Shown piece after piece: positions 10,378-21,504 of a stretch of 64,000 nucleotides of DNA. Location: NCBI GenBank assembly GCA_951394405.1, contig OX596336.1, positions 868,001 through 932,000 of the forward strand. Reading direction: 5' to 3'. The position numbers were made by a program, and so were the translations under genes. The DNA comes from Coprinellus micaceus (lineage: Eukaryota; Basidiomycota; Agaricomycetes; Agaricales; Psathyrellaceae). The notes beneath the pieces are model-generated. The model was given only the letters and a program-made list of their open reading frames with translations. It searched no databases and was not told the DNA's origin. Each line of letters begins with the position of its first letter. Positions within the stretch are counted from its first letter, which is position 1.

Positions 10378-11236
10378 GGGAGGTGCGGGAACGGATGGGG
10401 AATGTAGGACTGAGGAGGGAGGGTGTAAATGATAGAAAAAATTCTGTCCAATCACAATCTGCAGTCCAACGCGTACCAAAACTGAACCCCTGTCCCCAGT
10501 TGACCCTGTCTCCACCAATAATGCCTGTTGGGCAGGACCTGGCTAATTGCCCTAGCACTTGATGGACGTGGTATACCAGCCTCGTCGTGCTGGCACGCTG
10601 TATCGTACCTTGCTTCGACCCCTGATTCTGGTGGTCAAACCACCGGCACTCAAGGAGAGCGCCCAGCATCGGGTGAGCGTCGGGGTACCTGCACACACGT
10701 ATGCGCAGATGGCCATGGGTGGGGGTTGCAGGGAGACAACCAAAGGGGAAGGGCGGCAACGAACACAACATGAGGAAATGAGGAAAGCGTACCTCCCTCA
10801 ACCCAACCAAACCATATCTCGCGCTTCTCCAGCGCCCGGATCCATTCCATCGTTCCATCATCCTTCGGCCTTCGAATATCTATCGCCCAGCACCCAGTGT
10901 TTCCTTGTTGTGTGTGTGGGGGAGTAAAGGTGGTGGTGGTGATAAAGAAGCCCGCGAACATAGCCTTATTGGAGGCATCAAATTATTTTGGGAGTGCTGA
11001 TTGTTGGCTGAAAGTCCATTATCGGGTGTTGGCTGGTTCCCAACAACTCTCCGACATTTGCTCTCACCATCCAACTCTCGGCTATCGCAGGTGTTCTCAT
11101 CCCGATTCTGGTCTGACAAGCATTGAGTGCATTTGTTCTACAACGGCCATATAATATGATTGAAGGGGTTATAATGCACACTTAAAGTTAAGTACGCGAA
11201 AGGTCAGTAGGTTTGGGAGTCGTGGAGCGTTTGAAT
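10378..11236. other. Intergenic stretch, nothing recognised
   Basis: Convergent spacer between the plus-strand unrecognised gene and the minus-strand dioxygenase gene. Overlapping short ORFs on both strands have low-complexity translations with no domain I recognise. A (GGT)n-like run lies near 10928-10940. Confidence 0.5.
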
Positions 11237-12867
11237 CTACGACAAATTGAATACAAGTCCATACCTTCCGAAGAGCTGCACACGAGTTGGGGGTGAGAGC
11301 TCTTGGTAGTCGGCAAGGCCAATACCTTCCCCAATGTTGGGTCGGATAAAATTGGCGTAACAGACTCGGTTGCTGTTCACCTGGCACGCGCCATGAGAAA
11401 ATAGATGGCCAGGAAGAACAACAGCCGTCCCAGGATTGTACGTGAATCTCCTGCCCAGGAGGGGGACCTCGAAGCGACCTCCGTAGTATTCGCTGAACGT
11501 TGCCACCAAGTCAAACTGCGAGTAGCCGCCCTGTTGGTCGCAGTGAAGTGGGGTCTCGCGATTTGATATGATGGAGACGCCCGTGAATGGGCTCGCCCAC
11601 GTATCAAGGACTTGCAACATCAAGTCGCGATTACGAACCTCAACCGCTGGGTCCCGAAGCTGTTCCATAACTGAACACTGCATATCGAATGCTTCGGGAT
11701 GCACGAGGGCGAAGAGCAAGCCGATGAGAGCATTCGTCGTGACCTTGTCGGTCAAGAACTCCAGAGCCCCGCCTCCCTTGGTGCGAAGGCTTGCGGATGG
11801 TGCGGGGGTGTGGGTTGGGGGCTATTTTGGCCAGTAAGCGTAAGAACGTCGGATGTGACAGTCACTGCTTACCGGGTGACCGAGCTCATACCAGGCGGGG
11901 GTAAGGGCAACAGTGCCTGGGCATACCTCGCACAGCATTGCGTTGCGATAGTACTTGGCGTCCTGTCGCCAGTTTTCGGCTTTTGCCTCTGGCCTTGGTG
12001 TTGATTTGAACGTGAGGACGGTGTTCGGCTGGTTACCGAGTCGGGTGGTTGACACCATGACATGAGCCTATCGGCCGCTGTCGTCAGTGTTTGCACTCCC
12101 GAGGCGCACTGGAACCCGGACTCACTGATCTCTCAGGGGAGAAGGCCCCACATAAAAGCCATGCTACTACATGGTCGTCCTCATCAATGAATGACGTGGG
12201 CTCGGTAACAGGCTGGAGTTGACCGCCGTTGTTCCCGAAAAGGGACCCGAAGTGTTTCTCAAGGTACTCATCCTTGTAGGGACGGGTCCCTGAGACAACG
12301 TCCATGAGATCGTTGATAGAGAAGGGAAGACGACCTATAATATCGAGAGGTGAGCGAGACTGAGTGCGGGAGATCCGTTGTCTCGAAGGAGGGACCCATG
12401 AGCATTGGATGCGGCCTTCACCATGACATTGACGAGAGTTTCAAGCTCCAGGCGGACACTGCCGGGGATAGCGCTGGAAAGAGGCTTCTGGGTACTCCGT
12501 CCCATGCGCCAGAGCAGTACACCTGTTGTGTATTCGCTGTACTTGTCAAGCCGGTCCATGGAAGGCGGTGAGTGAGAGGTTACCGCCTATCAGGCAACCC
12601 AACTGTCCGTTTTAAAGTTGGACAAGGACTTACCGATCGCTCGAGAAGCTTTGCAAGGTTTCCCCCGACCATTTCCTGATATTTCAACTCTCCCAGGTCA
12701 GACGGTGCCATTGGAACGGTGTGGTGGGGCATCTGACAGATGTCCAACATTCCGTTACTCATGCTGATTGTTATGAGAATGTGACTGGACTGGTGATGCT
12801 GGTGGATCAATTCCGAAACTTCTGAACGGGACGTCGGAGCGGCACTCCCACACAACCGTCTGATCAT
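11237..12867 (-). CDS. TET/JBP-like 2-oxoglutarate/Fe(II) dioxygenase
   Basis: The last exon (11755 down to a stop at 11237) shows a double-stranded beta-helix dioxygenase core. HCDQQGG gives the H-x-D iron ligands, followed by YYGGRFEVPLLGRRF, then PGHLFSHGA with the distal His, and NRVCYANFIRPN with the Arg expected to bind 2-oxoglutarate. This pattern matches the fungal TET/JBP family, predicted to oxidise modified bases in DNA. Upstream exons lie at about 11822-12058, 12084-12305, 12335-12600 and 12635-12867 (start MIRRLCGSAAPT); a clear donor is at 12629-12634. Exon joins between 11760 and 12560 are uncertain, and a stop near the 12335 exon could mean damage. In Agaricomycetes such genes are known to travel with KDZ transposons, which fits its place 6 kb from a KDZ remnant. 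Confidence 0.72.
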
Positions 12868-14879
12868 TGGCGCCTCACCTCCGATGACCCCTCCTCAATT
12901 GAGCCATGTAACTAATGTCATGACCCACACCTAATTGACCCTGAACCCAATTGGCTCAGGGCCTCAGGGTCATAATCGGGGGCCCAACTGAGCTCAGCTG
13001 GGCCATCATTCTTGGTCCATGCTGTCACTCAATTGATTGATGTGCTATGCGGATTGGCGCTGAATGCCCTGATACTCCTTCCCTATACCCTATCGGTGCT
13101 TACCTTTGTTCAGATTGGATGGGTTACGTGCAACAACGCAAGCAACAACACGACAATGCTTCAGTTCTTCCAAGACAAACTGAACTCCAACAAGCGACTA
13201 GTAAGCTTGAAGGCAGGCAAATGGGAGTATAAGAATCGCCACATTCGGTACGCCCTTCAGGTTCTCTCTTTTTCTCCCCCATCTCCCGTTCTCCCCATTA
13301 TTGATGCCCTCTTGCGCGGTGTTGCCAGCGACATGGGCATCTTCCAAATTCGGGAACTGTTCGTTCAGTTCCGCTCTTCATTCCATCACCATGTTCTGCC
13401 ATCCTCCCTCGTCGACCCCCACCTTTCAACCATGCCGACTTGCCTTCCAGGTGCCTCGCACATATCATCAATCTCGCTACCCAAGCTGTCATTGCGACGT
13501 ACAGCTCGACCACCCACATAAACGTCGACAGCAGCACCGCCGATGTTGAGCGAGCACAGTCCGACCTCACCAACATCACCTCCCGCCTCATCCGCGACGA
13601 GGTTGGTCTCATCTGCCTGCTCACTGTGAAGGCAAGGTCTTCGGCGAAGCGAATGGAGCTGCTGAAGTAACTCCAGTCCAAGGAGGGCGTCAAGATCCCT
13701 TTGGCCCTCATCTTGGATATGAAGGTGCGCTGGTCTTCAATGTTCGCGATGTGAACTTCTCTTTCTCCTCGTCATGTTCTATCTACTGACTACTACTACA
13801 CAGTTTATCAACGACTTCGTCTACAAGATAAGCCAGGAGGAACCGATGGCTGAAAAGCAACATGAGCTTCTGGAGCTCCGCGTCTCAGAGGACGAATGGA
13901 ATAGGGTGAAGGAATTCTTGAAGGTTCTCAAGGTACGTATTTCGGCGATCCTTAGCTGCACCATCTAATGTCATGCAGCACGCTGACGCTGCCCAGCACT
14001 CCTTCTCAACCAAGACCGACCCCACCCTTTCCCATGCCCTCCCAGCCCTCGAACGTCTATACAAGATGTGGACTGCCCTCGCAGGCAAGGACAAGTACTC
14101 CTCCTTCCACGACACCCTCAATGCTGGCCTCTCAAAGGTCTCCACCTACTACAACAAGACATCCTCGGTCGATGCTTATACAATGACGATGAGTACGTGT
14201 CCGCCAATTTTGCACTCTCGCTCTCAGGATCTAACATCTATCCTAGTTCTTCACCAGTGTCTGGGGCATTTGTAGACAAACCACTGCAAGTCCTGCATTG
14301 GTCCTGTAACAAAGCCACTGTAACCTGAATGTGGTTTGTTAACAAATCCCTGCAGCTTGCAGCACTGCTTCTTTTTGGCTTCTTTGTGGCTTCTTTGTGG
14401 CTTCTTTCCCAATGTAGTAGGGCACATGGTAGGAATGTGATCACATATAGCATCACCAATGTACATCAAGTGAATCAAATAAACCAAATCTTATGTTGTG
14501 GGGTCTTAAAAACATTGTCAAATGGGCTCAAATAAAATTCATTACTAAAATGCGCCCCAACCGGTGTGTGCACTGCCACCATACGCCTGTCAATTCCACC
14601 TCAGTCACATGGCTGAACCCCCTTTGCAAGGGGGTGAATTTTGCTCAGCCGCCCCCCTTTGAAGTAGGGTCAGCCATAGGCCCAGCCATGCCCGTTCAGC
14701 CGTTGGTTGCAGCAGGCTGGCGCTGGCTGGGAAAAATATCAAATGGCTGAGCCAAAGAAGCCATTGTTCAGCCATTGTCAGCCATATCTGTGAGAGCTCA
14801 GCCACTTCCAGCCATGGCCAGCCATCTACAGCCATTATCAAAAATGGCTGAGCCATTTGGACAAAAGGCTGGGCCATTT

Positions 14880-14963
14880 CATCAGATGGCTGAGCCATTG
14901 CATCAAATGGCTGAGCCATTACATCAAGTGGCTGAGCCATTACATCAGATGGCTGAGCCGTTA
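14880..14963 (+). repeat. 21-bp iterons, left arm of element 2
   Basis: About four units of the form ATCARATGGCTGAGCCATTRC. The core ATGGCTGAGCCAT is nearly self-complementary. Less regular copies extend back to about 14740. These are candidate subterminal transposase-binding sites. Confidence 0.8.
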
Positions 14964-16784
14964 TGCTGAAGGGCTGTGCCATGATACAAAATGGCTGGGC
15001 CATGTGTGTCACACTTTGTCACACCTCTGTCACACATCCAAAAAAAATTGTCACACTCTGTCACACCAACCATTCTGCCTAAATGAAGTAGTTTCTAAAA
15101 ATAGCACTATGATGTCATTGGATCTAGATTGGTTCCTGAAACAATGACATCATGATCTCCAGGAACAGGAACCTGATGTCATGTCATGCAAATCATGATG
15201 TCACACTCATTTAGATAAGATGTAAAGTACTGATAGCAAGATATCTCCCTCAATAATGGTCAGATAAGGGTGTGTAGGGTATCATTGGAAAGGTAGTGAT
15301 TAGCTCTGTCTGACTATATATGTCTAAACTTGATGGTCTTTGTCAATTGTCATGAATTGGCCAAATCATACAATGCCAACCACTAAGTGTGTCTGAACAT
15401 GGTTTTATGTGATCTTGGACAGAGCCTACAGAACTTGATAGTCAAATTGGTTTCACAAGCAGTCAAAGGAGCCCAAATACTTTCTTTTTATCCATACAGC
15501 ATGCCACAGAGGGAGAGTATATGGCAATAACAAACAGATCTTTGCACAGTCTCCAAATCCTTATTCAGAGTGCAGCTTCAGTCTGTAGAGAGGTTTAGAT
15601 GCTTAAGCACATAGTGGATACTCCTCAAAGCAGCATATCAGTCTTGATATGTACAATTACCCCAGAATGGTACTGTCATTGACCAATTCGCACAAACACA
15701 AAAATTATGTATGTTTGCCCTATTGTGGTGGCTGTGACATTTCCCACACTTCCTAAATAGGCAAGTTGACATTTCATTTAAAATCCCTTTCCAAAAAAAA
15801 AAGAATCTCACCAAACGGACCACAGGGTCTTGACCTATGGCCATAATGGTCAGTTTGTGAGTGTACTTGTGAACACTGCAACCACCTTCACTTTGAACCA
15901 TAACAAAACCAGTCTTCCTTCCATATCTTTGTTGTTTCTGGACCATTTGCCTTCGGGTTTTTTGCTTTCTGATTTTAGTAACAGCTACCTCACTTGTAGG
16001 GGTATTAAATTATTTCCCACGGTTAGTAAAGGAGTCATATTCCACATTTACTGCCTGTGCACTGTGAATTTGCAAGCTTTTGGCCAATATCCAACTGTGA
16101 TTCCCACATTGAGGACATCAAAGCATTTGGATACCAGCATTACTACTGCATGGTGCATATCCAACATCAAATCAACCAGAAATTCACTGTTGTGGCCTTC
16201 AGACCACCCATTTTATGACCCTGGTTCTGCAAGTGCTCAATATTTGGTAGATTATGGCTGGTCAAGGACACTATTGATGGTTGTAGCATTTCATTATGCT
16301 CCATATATATAATATGAAGGATCTCATGATCAGTAATCATTCAAAAATGAGGCCATGCAACCATTGAGATCCAATGAATAGCTCTCATCTGGTCTTCGCA
16401 CAAGTAATTGCACATTTTAACCATACTTTGAGGCCATGTAATCACAGAAATTACTGGCTTTGATAGCCCCAATTAAGGGCTTTCAGATGATATCCAGATC
16501 ATTCTTATCGGAGAAGAACTGGAAGAGTTACAAGGAAATTACTCTATTTTGTTGTTATCTAAATGAGTGTGAGGTCATTCAATTAATGATAGCATTGACA
16601 TGATGGCATCAGATCATGTGCCTGTGCCTGAAGATCATGACATCATTTCTATTTTTAGATTTTACAAATAATGTGTGATCATATGTGGCAATACACTGTC
16701 ACATCATTGTCACACCTGTCACATCATGTCACAAATGTGACATTGTGACAAAAATGGTTTGCATCACATATGGCTCAGCCATTA

Positions 16785-16890
16785 TCACATATGCCCCAGC
16801 CATCATCACCTATGGCCCAGCCATTTTCCCCTATGGCTCAGCCATTCTGACCTATGGCCCAGCCATTATGACCTATGGCCCAGCCATTCT
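16785..16890 (-). repeat. 21-bp iterons, right arm of element 2
   Basis: About five units of the form ACCTATGGCCCAGCCATTMTG. In inverse orientation they carry the same ATGGCTGRGCCAT core as the left iterons, but with a different spacer (AGGTCAT instead of TGCATCA). Confidence 0.8.
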
Positions 16891-18421
16891 GAAAGTGGCT
16901 GGGCCATTTTTTAGAAAACAGTGCAAAATGAAGATTTGAATTGTGAACACCCCAAGGGGCCTTCAGCCCTGCTCAGCCATTGCCAGCCATACTCAGCCAT
17001 TCTTGACATGGCACAGCCATTGTCTGACATGGCTCTGCCAACTACCATCTGGCTGGAGGTGGCACCAGCCATGGCTGAGCCAAAATGGCTGGGCCTATGG
17101 CTAACCCTACTTCAAAGGGGGGCGGCTGAGCAAAATTCATCCCCTTGCAAAGGGGGTTCAGCCATGTGACTGAGGTGGTCAATTCGAGGCCCTTGGGCCG
17201 AGCAAACGATGAGCGGCAGGAAGGAACGGGGGCCCCACGTATGTGACTGACAGTCCCATATCGGGGGCCATGGGACCCTCCCCAGAGCATCACGGGGCCC
17301 CTGCCAAAGGCAAGGGGTGTGATGCGGAGTGGGAGGGAGCTACTCATATGGGAATGTGGGGACTGCCACGAATGAAAAAAGAACTTACATCACGTGATTT
17401 GATGTTCAACTTCCTTATTGAGACGCCAATGGCAATAGAAGCACCTTAAACACGTGGGACCTACGGCTTCCAGGGGTTTGTCAACAAACCACCTTGCCGT
17501 TGCTGCCATTTGTAGACAAACCATTTGCGGCCATTGCAGGTGGTTTGTCTACAAAATCACCGGATACTCCTGAGTTCTTAATCCCGCACTCAAGACGTCG
17601 TACTTCCAGAAGCAGTGGGGTGAAGAGCTGGAGCTCAGTGCACGCAATCAGTGCGAGGAAATTGTACATTGTTTTTTGTCTCATATCCTGTTTGTATCCT
17701 TATGGGCGCTGACGGATGTCAACAGTTCAAAGCACAGTGGAATCGCCTTAACCCCCCGAAGTCTTCCACTGCCCCGGCCCCCTACCCACCCTCTCGCCAC
17801 CTTGCTCTCCAAGTCGCTTCTTGACATTGACATCTCCGACGACGAGGATTCACCTGCCCATACTCCTACTACGACTGAGTCTGCACCCAGCCCCTCTGCC
17901 AGCACCAGCGAGAAGCCCTGGCTCAAGGAATTCACCAGATATCTGGACGGGGAGGATGAATTGGACACTGAACAGTTCGTTGTAGCATGGTGGGGGGTAC
18001 ATCTATATTGTTTCACTTCTCCTCATATTCTCTCCCCTTACTGATGACCATAGGCTCATGCACGCCGGCTTCCAACTTGGGCATCGCTCGCCCAAGACTA
18101 CTTGGCTATTATGGCCTCGTCGGTCTCAAGCGAGCATGCATTTTCAGCTGTGGGAATCACGATTTCAAAACGGCGGAACTCGTTGAAGGCCGATATTGTT
18201 GAGGTGCTTCAGGTTCTGAGGTCCCTCATCCATTCTGACCTTATCTTTCGTGAACCCGACGCAACGGCTGCCTGGGAGTTCGAAAATGAGGTGGAAGAGG
18301 ATGACGGGGACACAGCGTGAGTGGATGTCGATGTTTCTGATGATGAAGATGTAGTCTCATAGCACGTAGCATTGTATTCAAGTTGCTCGTCTCCCAGTTT
18401 CGTACTCTTTCCTGATTTGGA

Positions 18422-18568
18422 AGGTGAGCTGCGGCCTAGGCCAAGGCCAAGCCGGGCCTCCCTTGGTAGATGGCCTAGGGCTTGGCCTACAATTTTGAGA
18501 GGCCTTAGCTGCCCAAGGCCGGGCCTAAGCCAGGGCTTTTGGGCCGGGCCCAAGCCTGTAAGCCACTA
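18422..18568. repeat. GC-rich tract ending in a hAT-like terminus
   Basis: A tract of GGCCTAGGCC / GGGCCGGGCCC palindromes ends AAGCCTGTAAGCCACTA. Its reverse complement, TAGTGGCTTACAGGCTT, resembles hAT termini. It lies 100 bp beyond the hAT stop codon and may be that element's right end. No matching left end was found in the window, so the call is tentative. Confidence 0.4.
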
Positions 18569-19452
18569 CTGGAGAGACTGTTTTGGAAATCGTGCTTCAG
18601 GTCCCATCTGGATTGCCTTCCTCGCCCTTGTATCCTGGATTGCAATTCACATCCGGGGTATCCTCTTCCCCATTGGTGCCTATGTTGATGATATGTTCCA
18701 CTTCGATGAAGACGGGAACCTTGTTATCTATGGCCCGTATGGGAAATGGATGCCACGTTCTCAAGTCGAGCTCCTCAAACTCTGGGATGATCTGCGTATT
18801 CCCCACAAGGAACGCAAACAGATCTCCGGCTCCCCATTGACTATCATTGGACTCGACGTCAACCCAAACACTATGACTATAACCCTTCCCAATGACACTC
18901 AAAACGACCTCATCAACGAGCTCGTCGTATGGACCCGCCACCCCCAAAACTGATCTGATCCTGTCAAGTTCAGCCTCCATCGATGGCAGACACTTGCTGG
19001 ATGGCTCAACTGGAGCTTCAACGTCTACCCCACCCTACATCCTGCCCTCAATCGGGTGTACCCCAAAATGATGGGACGTCCTGGCCCATTTTCGCAAATC
19101 TACGTCAACACAGGCTTACGTTTCGATCTCGAATGGGCGCTTCATCACATCCGTTCCCTTCCCGGAACGCGAATGATCTCTTCCACCACATGGAACCTAG
19201 ATGATGCCGACGTTACGGTTTTTGCGGACGCATGCCTCGAGGGCATGGGTTTCTGGTACCCACACTTTCGGGTCGGTCTCTACGCGCCGATCCCGTATGA
19301 CCCTCCTTCCAAACTCATCTACTACTTCAAGGTGCTCTGCGTCGTCTCTGCCCTCGACCACATCACTCACCATCACCCTTCTGCTACCAAAATCGTCATC
19401 TACACCGACAACCTCAACACTGTCCACATCTTCTCCTCCCTACGATGCCTAC

Positions 19453-19835
19453 TGTTGGAAGACAATGCTCATGTCAACTCTATCTCTACAAAGAATACCT
19501 CTATTTCGAACGTTTTACTTATCTTCTATTGTTCTACAGAGAACAACAAGCACCTTGTATTATTCCCATTATACTCGCACTTATTGTTCTCTTATCTCCA
19601 CCTTATCTCCATTCACTGCTATTGTTCTCTACTTATGGAACATCTATTGTTCTTTCCTATTGTTCCGCATATAGGTTATCTATTGTTCTCCACAGTATAT
19701 AGTCCACACTGTAAGTGGGTGAGTCCCCATCGAACTCTCCCCACTTACAGGTGCGTATCTTGTATACCCTACTTACTTCCAATCTAATATCGAACTCTCC
19801 CCACTTACAGTGGGTCATACTTGCATCGTTCTACA
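19453..19835 (+). repeat. 5' LTR of the copia element
   Basis: 383 bp, starting TGTTGG and ending CTACA. A 22-bp block beginning ATCGAACTCTCCCCAC occurs twice near the 3' end. It differs from the 3' LTR at about seven positions in my comparison, all of them transitions. Confidence 0.9.
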
Positions 19836-20570
19836 GGTTCGGCCTACCCCCACACCTTCCCAGCACTCAGCCAGCATATCGGAGAGCCACGTCTACTTGA
19901 ACTCACCCGCCGCTTCCTTTACGACCAGCACCAACTGCATAACCGCCGCTCCCACTCCCCCACTAGCGATAGCTCTATCAGCAGCAGCAGCGATGGCGAC
20001 ACTCTGGCTCAAATGAAGCACGCCGCCGCCTCCGTTGATCTCAGCGCCTGCCCATACATCTGCAGCCGCCCCTTCGTATTCCACTCTGCTGTCGCCACGT
20101 TCTATGCACCCAGTGATCAATCTGGGATTCGGGGCATGAAGCGCGAGCACATTCGGTCCACCCCCTTGTGGAGGAATCAAGGACAGCGTCGGGACTGTGC
20201 CTTGGTCGTTGTGGATGAATCTCAGGAAGGGATGAAGGGGATGGCTGTTGTGCGTATACGGTTACTGTTTTCCTTTACCCATGGCACGAAGATGTATCCC
20301 TGTGCGCTTGTTGAGTGGTTTAGGACGTATGGGAATCATCCCGACACGACAACTGGAATGTGGCGCGTTGTCCCCGAGATACTGAGCGGTCGGCGTGTAT
20401 GTAGTGTTATCCACCTTGAAACCCTTCTTCGGGGTGTCCACCTCCTTCCGGCTTTTGGTACCACTACTCTCCCCTTTGATTTTGTTGCAACGTATGATAC
20501 ACTGTCATCTTTCAACGCTTATTATGTCAATAAGTTTGCAGACCACCACTCCCATGAGATAATATATTGA
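19836..20570 (+). pseudogene. C-terminal fragment of a Plavaka-like transposon protein
   Basis: An open frame lies directly after the 5' LTR: LLELTRRFLYDQ, a Ser-rich linker, FHSAVATFYAPSDQSGIRGM, REHIRSTPLWR, LLFSFTHGTKMYPCALVEWF, TTTGMWRVVPE and a final NAYYVNKFADHHSHEIIY. From memory of Agaricomycete proteins this resembles the tail of Plavaka-type (CACTA-like) transposase proteins; that family name is my inference. It is not copia coding sequence. The frame is intact, but no N-terminal part is present. Confidence 0.5.
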
Positions 20571-20776
20571 TTCTATCTACTGCTATGTGTTATAGAAGTT
20601 CAATTGGGTCTTGTAAACTCAGGTGAGCGGCCTACCCAATGCCTAGAGTAGATGTACAGTACTAGAATGGCTATGTGGGCTATGTGGCGGCAACACTAGG
20701 CACATAGTCAAGTAGTCAAAATTAGCTGTTTCTAGCTGAAATAGTACTTTCTAGTCAGCTGCCAGTTTGCTGATGA

Positions 20777-21094
20777 GAGTACGTCTCTGCGTCGAGCGCT
20801 GGAAGGGACATCATCTGGATGCGCACACTCCTGAAGGAACTTGGTCACGACGTCTCTACTCCCTCACCACTCATGGTCGACAACCAATCCGCACTCAAGG
20901 TTCTCCGGAACCCAGAGCTCCACAGCCGAATGAAGCACATTGATATAAAGATGCATTGGATTCAGGATGCTATCAAGCGAGGCGACATTACTGTTCACTT
21001 TTTATCTACTACCGATATGATCGCCGATATATTTACTAAACCTTTACCAAAACCTGCTGTTGAGCGTCATCGACTTGCTCTTGGACTCGAGTAG
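20777..21094 (+). pseudogene. Copia RNase H, C-terminal remnant
   Basis: The frame reads EYVSASSAGRDIIWMRTLL, then VDNQSALKVLRNPELHSRMK, HIDIKMHWIQDAI and TKPLPKPAVERHR, the classic end of Ty1/copia pol. It starts abruptly at 20777, so the upstream part of RNase H and the RT are deleted. The stop lies about 30 bp before the purine tract of the 3' LTR, as expected. Confidence 0.88.
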
Positions 21095-21121
21095 ATACAG
21101 AGACATTACATTGAGGGGGTG

Positions 21122-21504
21122 TGTTGGAAGACAATGCTCATGTCAACTCTATCTCTACAAAGAATACCTCTATTTTGAACGTTTTACTTATCTTCTATTG
21201 TTCTACAGAGAACAACAAGCACCTTGTATTATTCCCATTATACTCGCACTTATTGTTCTCTTATCTCCACCTTATCTCCATTCACTGCTATTGTTCTCTA
21301 CTTATGGAATGTCTATTGTTCTTTCTTATTGTTCCGCATATAGGTTATCTATTGTTCTCTACAGTATATAGTCCACACTGTAAGTGGGTGAGTCCCCATC
21401 GAACTCTCCCCACTTACAGGTGCGTATCTTGTATACCCTACTTACTTTCAATCTAACATCGAACTCTCCCCACTTACAGTGGGTCATACTTGCATCGTTC
21501 TACA
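21122..21504 (+). repeat. 3' LTR of the copia element
   Basis: 383 bp, colinear with 19453-19835, preceded by the purine tract and followed by the CCTAC duplication. Confidence 0.9.

Larger units (their letters stand above)
14597..17177. mobile_element. Long-inverted-arm DNA element 2
   Basis: The termini are CACCTCAGTCACATGG and the inverse, identical to element 1. An exact 8-bp duplication GTCAATTC lies at 14589-14596 and 17178-17185. The terminal 100 bp of the two arms are nearly identical (CTTTGCAAGGGG and CCGCCCCCCTTTGAAGTAGG blocks); further in, the arms have diverged. CATTTAGATAAG and GGTATCATTRGAAA blocks, and two core blocks, are shared with element 1. Both arms carry 21-bp iterons built on ATGGCTGRGCCAT. 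No transposase domain was recognised; ORFs at 15638-16312 are unconvincing. It is inserted in the 14252-17572 element. Confidence 0.87.
14252..17572. mobile_element. TIR element nested in the hAT gene (host of element 2)
   Basis: The ends are CACCAGTGTCTGGGGCATTT.. and, on the other strand, CAGGAGTATCCGGTGATTTT.. They match at 19 of the first 26 positions and then run into an identical GTAGACAAACCAC. The target duplication is AGTTCTT (14245-14251 and 17573-17579). Without element 2 the element is about 730 bp, too short for a transposase. Palindromic GGTTTGT/ACAAACC motifs recur near both ends (14271, 14332, 17475, 17511, 17541). It is probably a non-autonomous hAT-like element. Confidence 0.75.
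13093..18320 (+). pseudogene. hAT transposase, decayed and interrupted by nested elements
   Basis: Exons show the hAT catalytic region: TCNNASNNTTML near 13120, CLAHIINLATQAV near 13445, LALILDMKVRWSS near 13700, YYNKTSSVDAYTMTM near 14150, LNPALKTSYFQKQWG near 17577. The C-terminal dimerisation domain is at about 17930-18260, with LAQDYLAIMASSVSSEHAFS and KRRNSLKADIVEVLQVLRSL. An in-frame TAA at 13668-13670 and a 3.3-kb insertion (14252-17572) disable it. Removing that insertion with one duplication restores an intron acceptor and the MTM-ILNPALK junction. The N-terminal BED finger was not found, so the 5' end is probably lost. hAT transposases move DNA by cut-and-paste in the nucleus. Confidence 0.82.
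19453..21504 (+). mobile_element. Ty1/copia LTR retrotransposon with a largely replaced interior
   Basis: Two 383-bp LTRs (TGTTGGAAGAC .. GTTCTACA) are flanked by a 5-bp duplication CCTAC at 19448-19452 and 21505-21509. A purine-rich tract (TTGAGGGGGTG) abuts the 3' LTR. Only the copia RNase H end survives; gag, protease, integrase and most of RT are missing. The 5' interior instead holds an ORF resembling the end of a DNA-transposon protein. The element sits inside the RNase H region of the tyrosine-recombinase retroelement. Confidence 0.88.

Noticed and set aside
10217..10861. 214-codon minus-strand ORF
   Set aside because: It overlaps the plus-strand unrecognised coding frame and then non-coding sequence; its Pro/Ser/His-rich translation has no domain.
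14857..15012. Open frame of 21-bp repeats translating as a heptapeptide array (MAEPLHQ-like)
   Set aside because: The period is a multiple of three only because the iterons are 21 bp. Frames on both strands are open for the same reason, and no promoter or homologue supports a protein.
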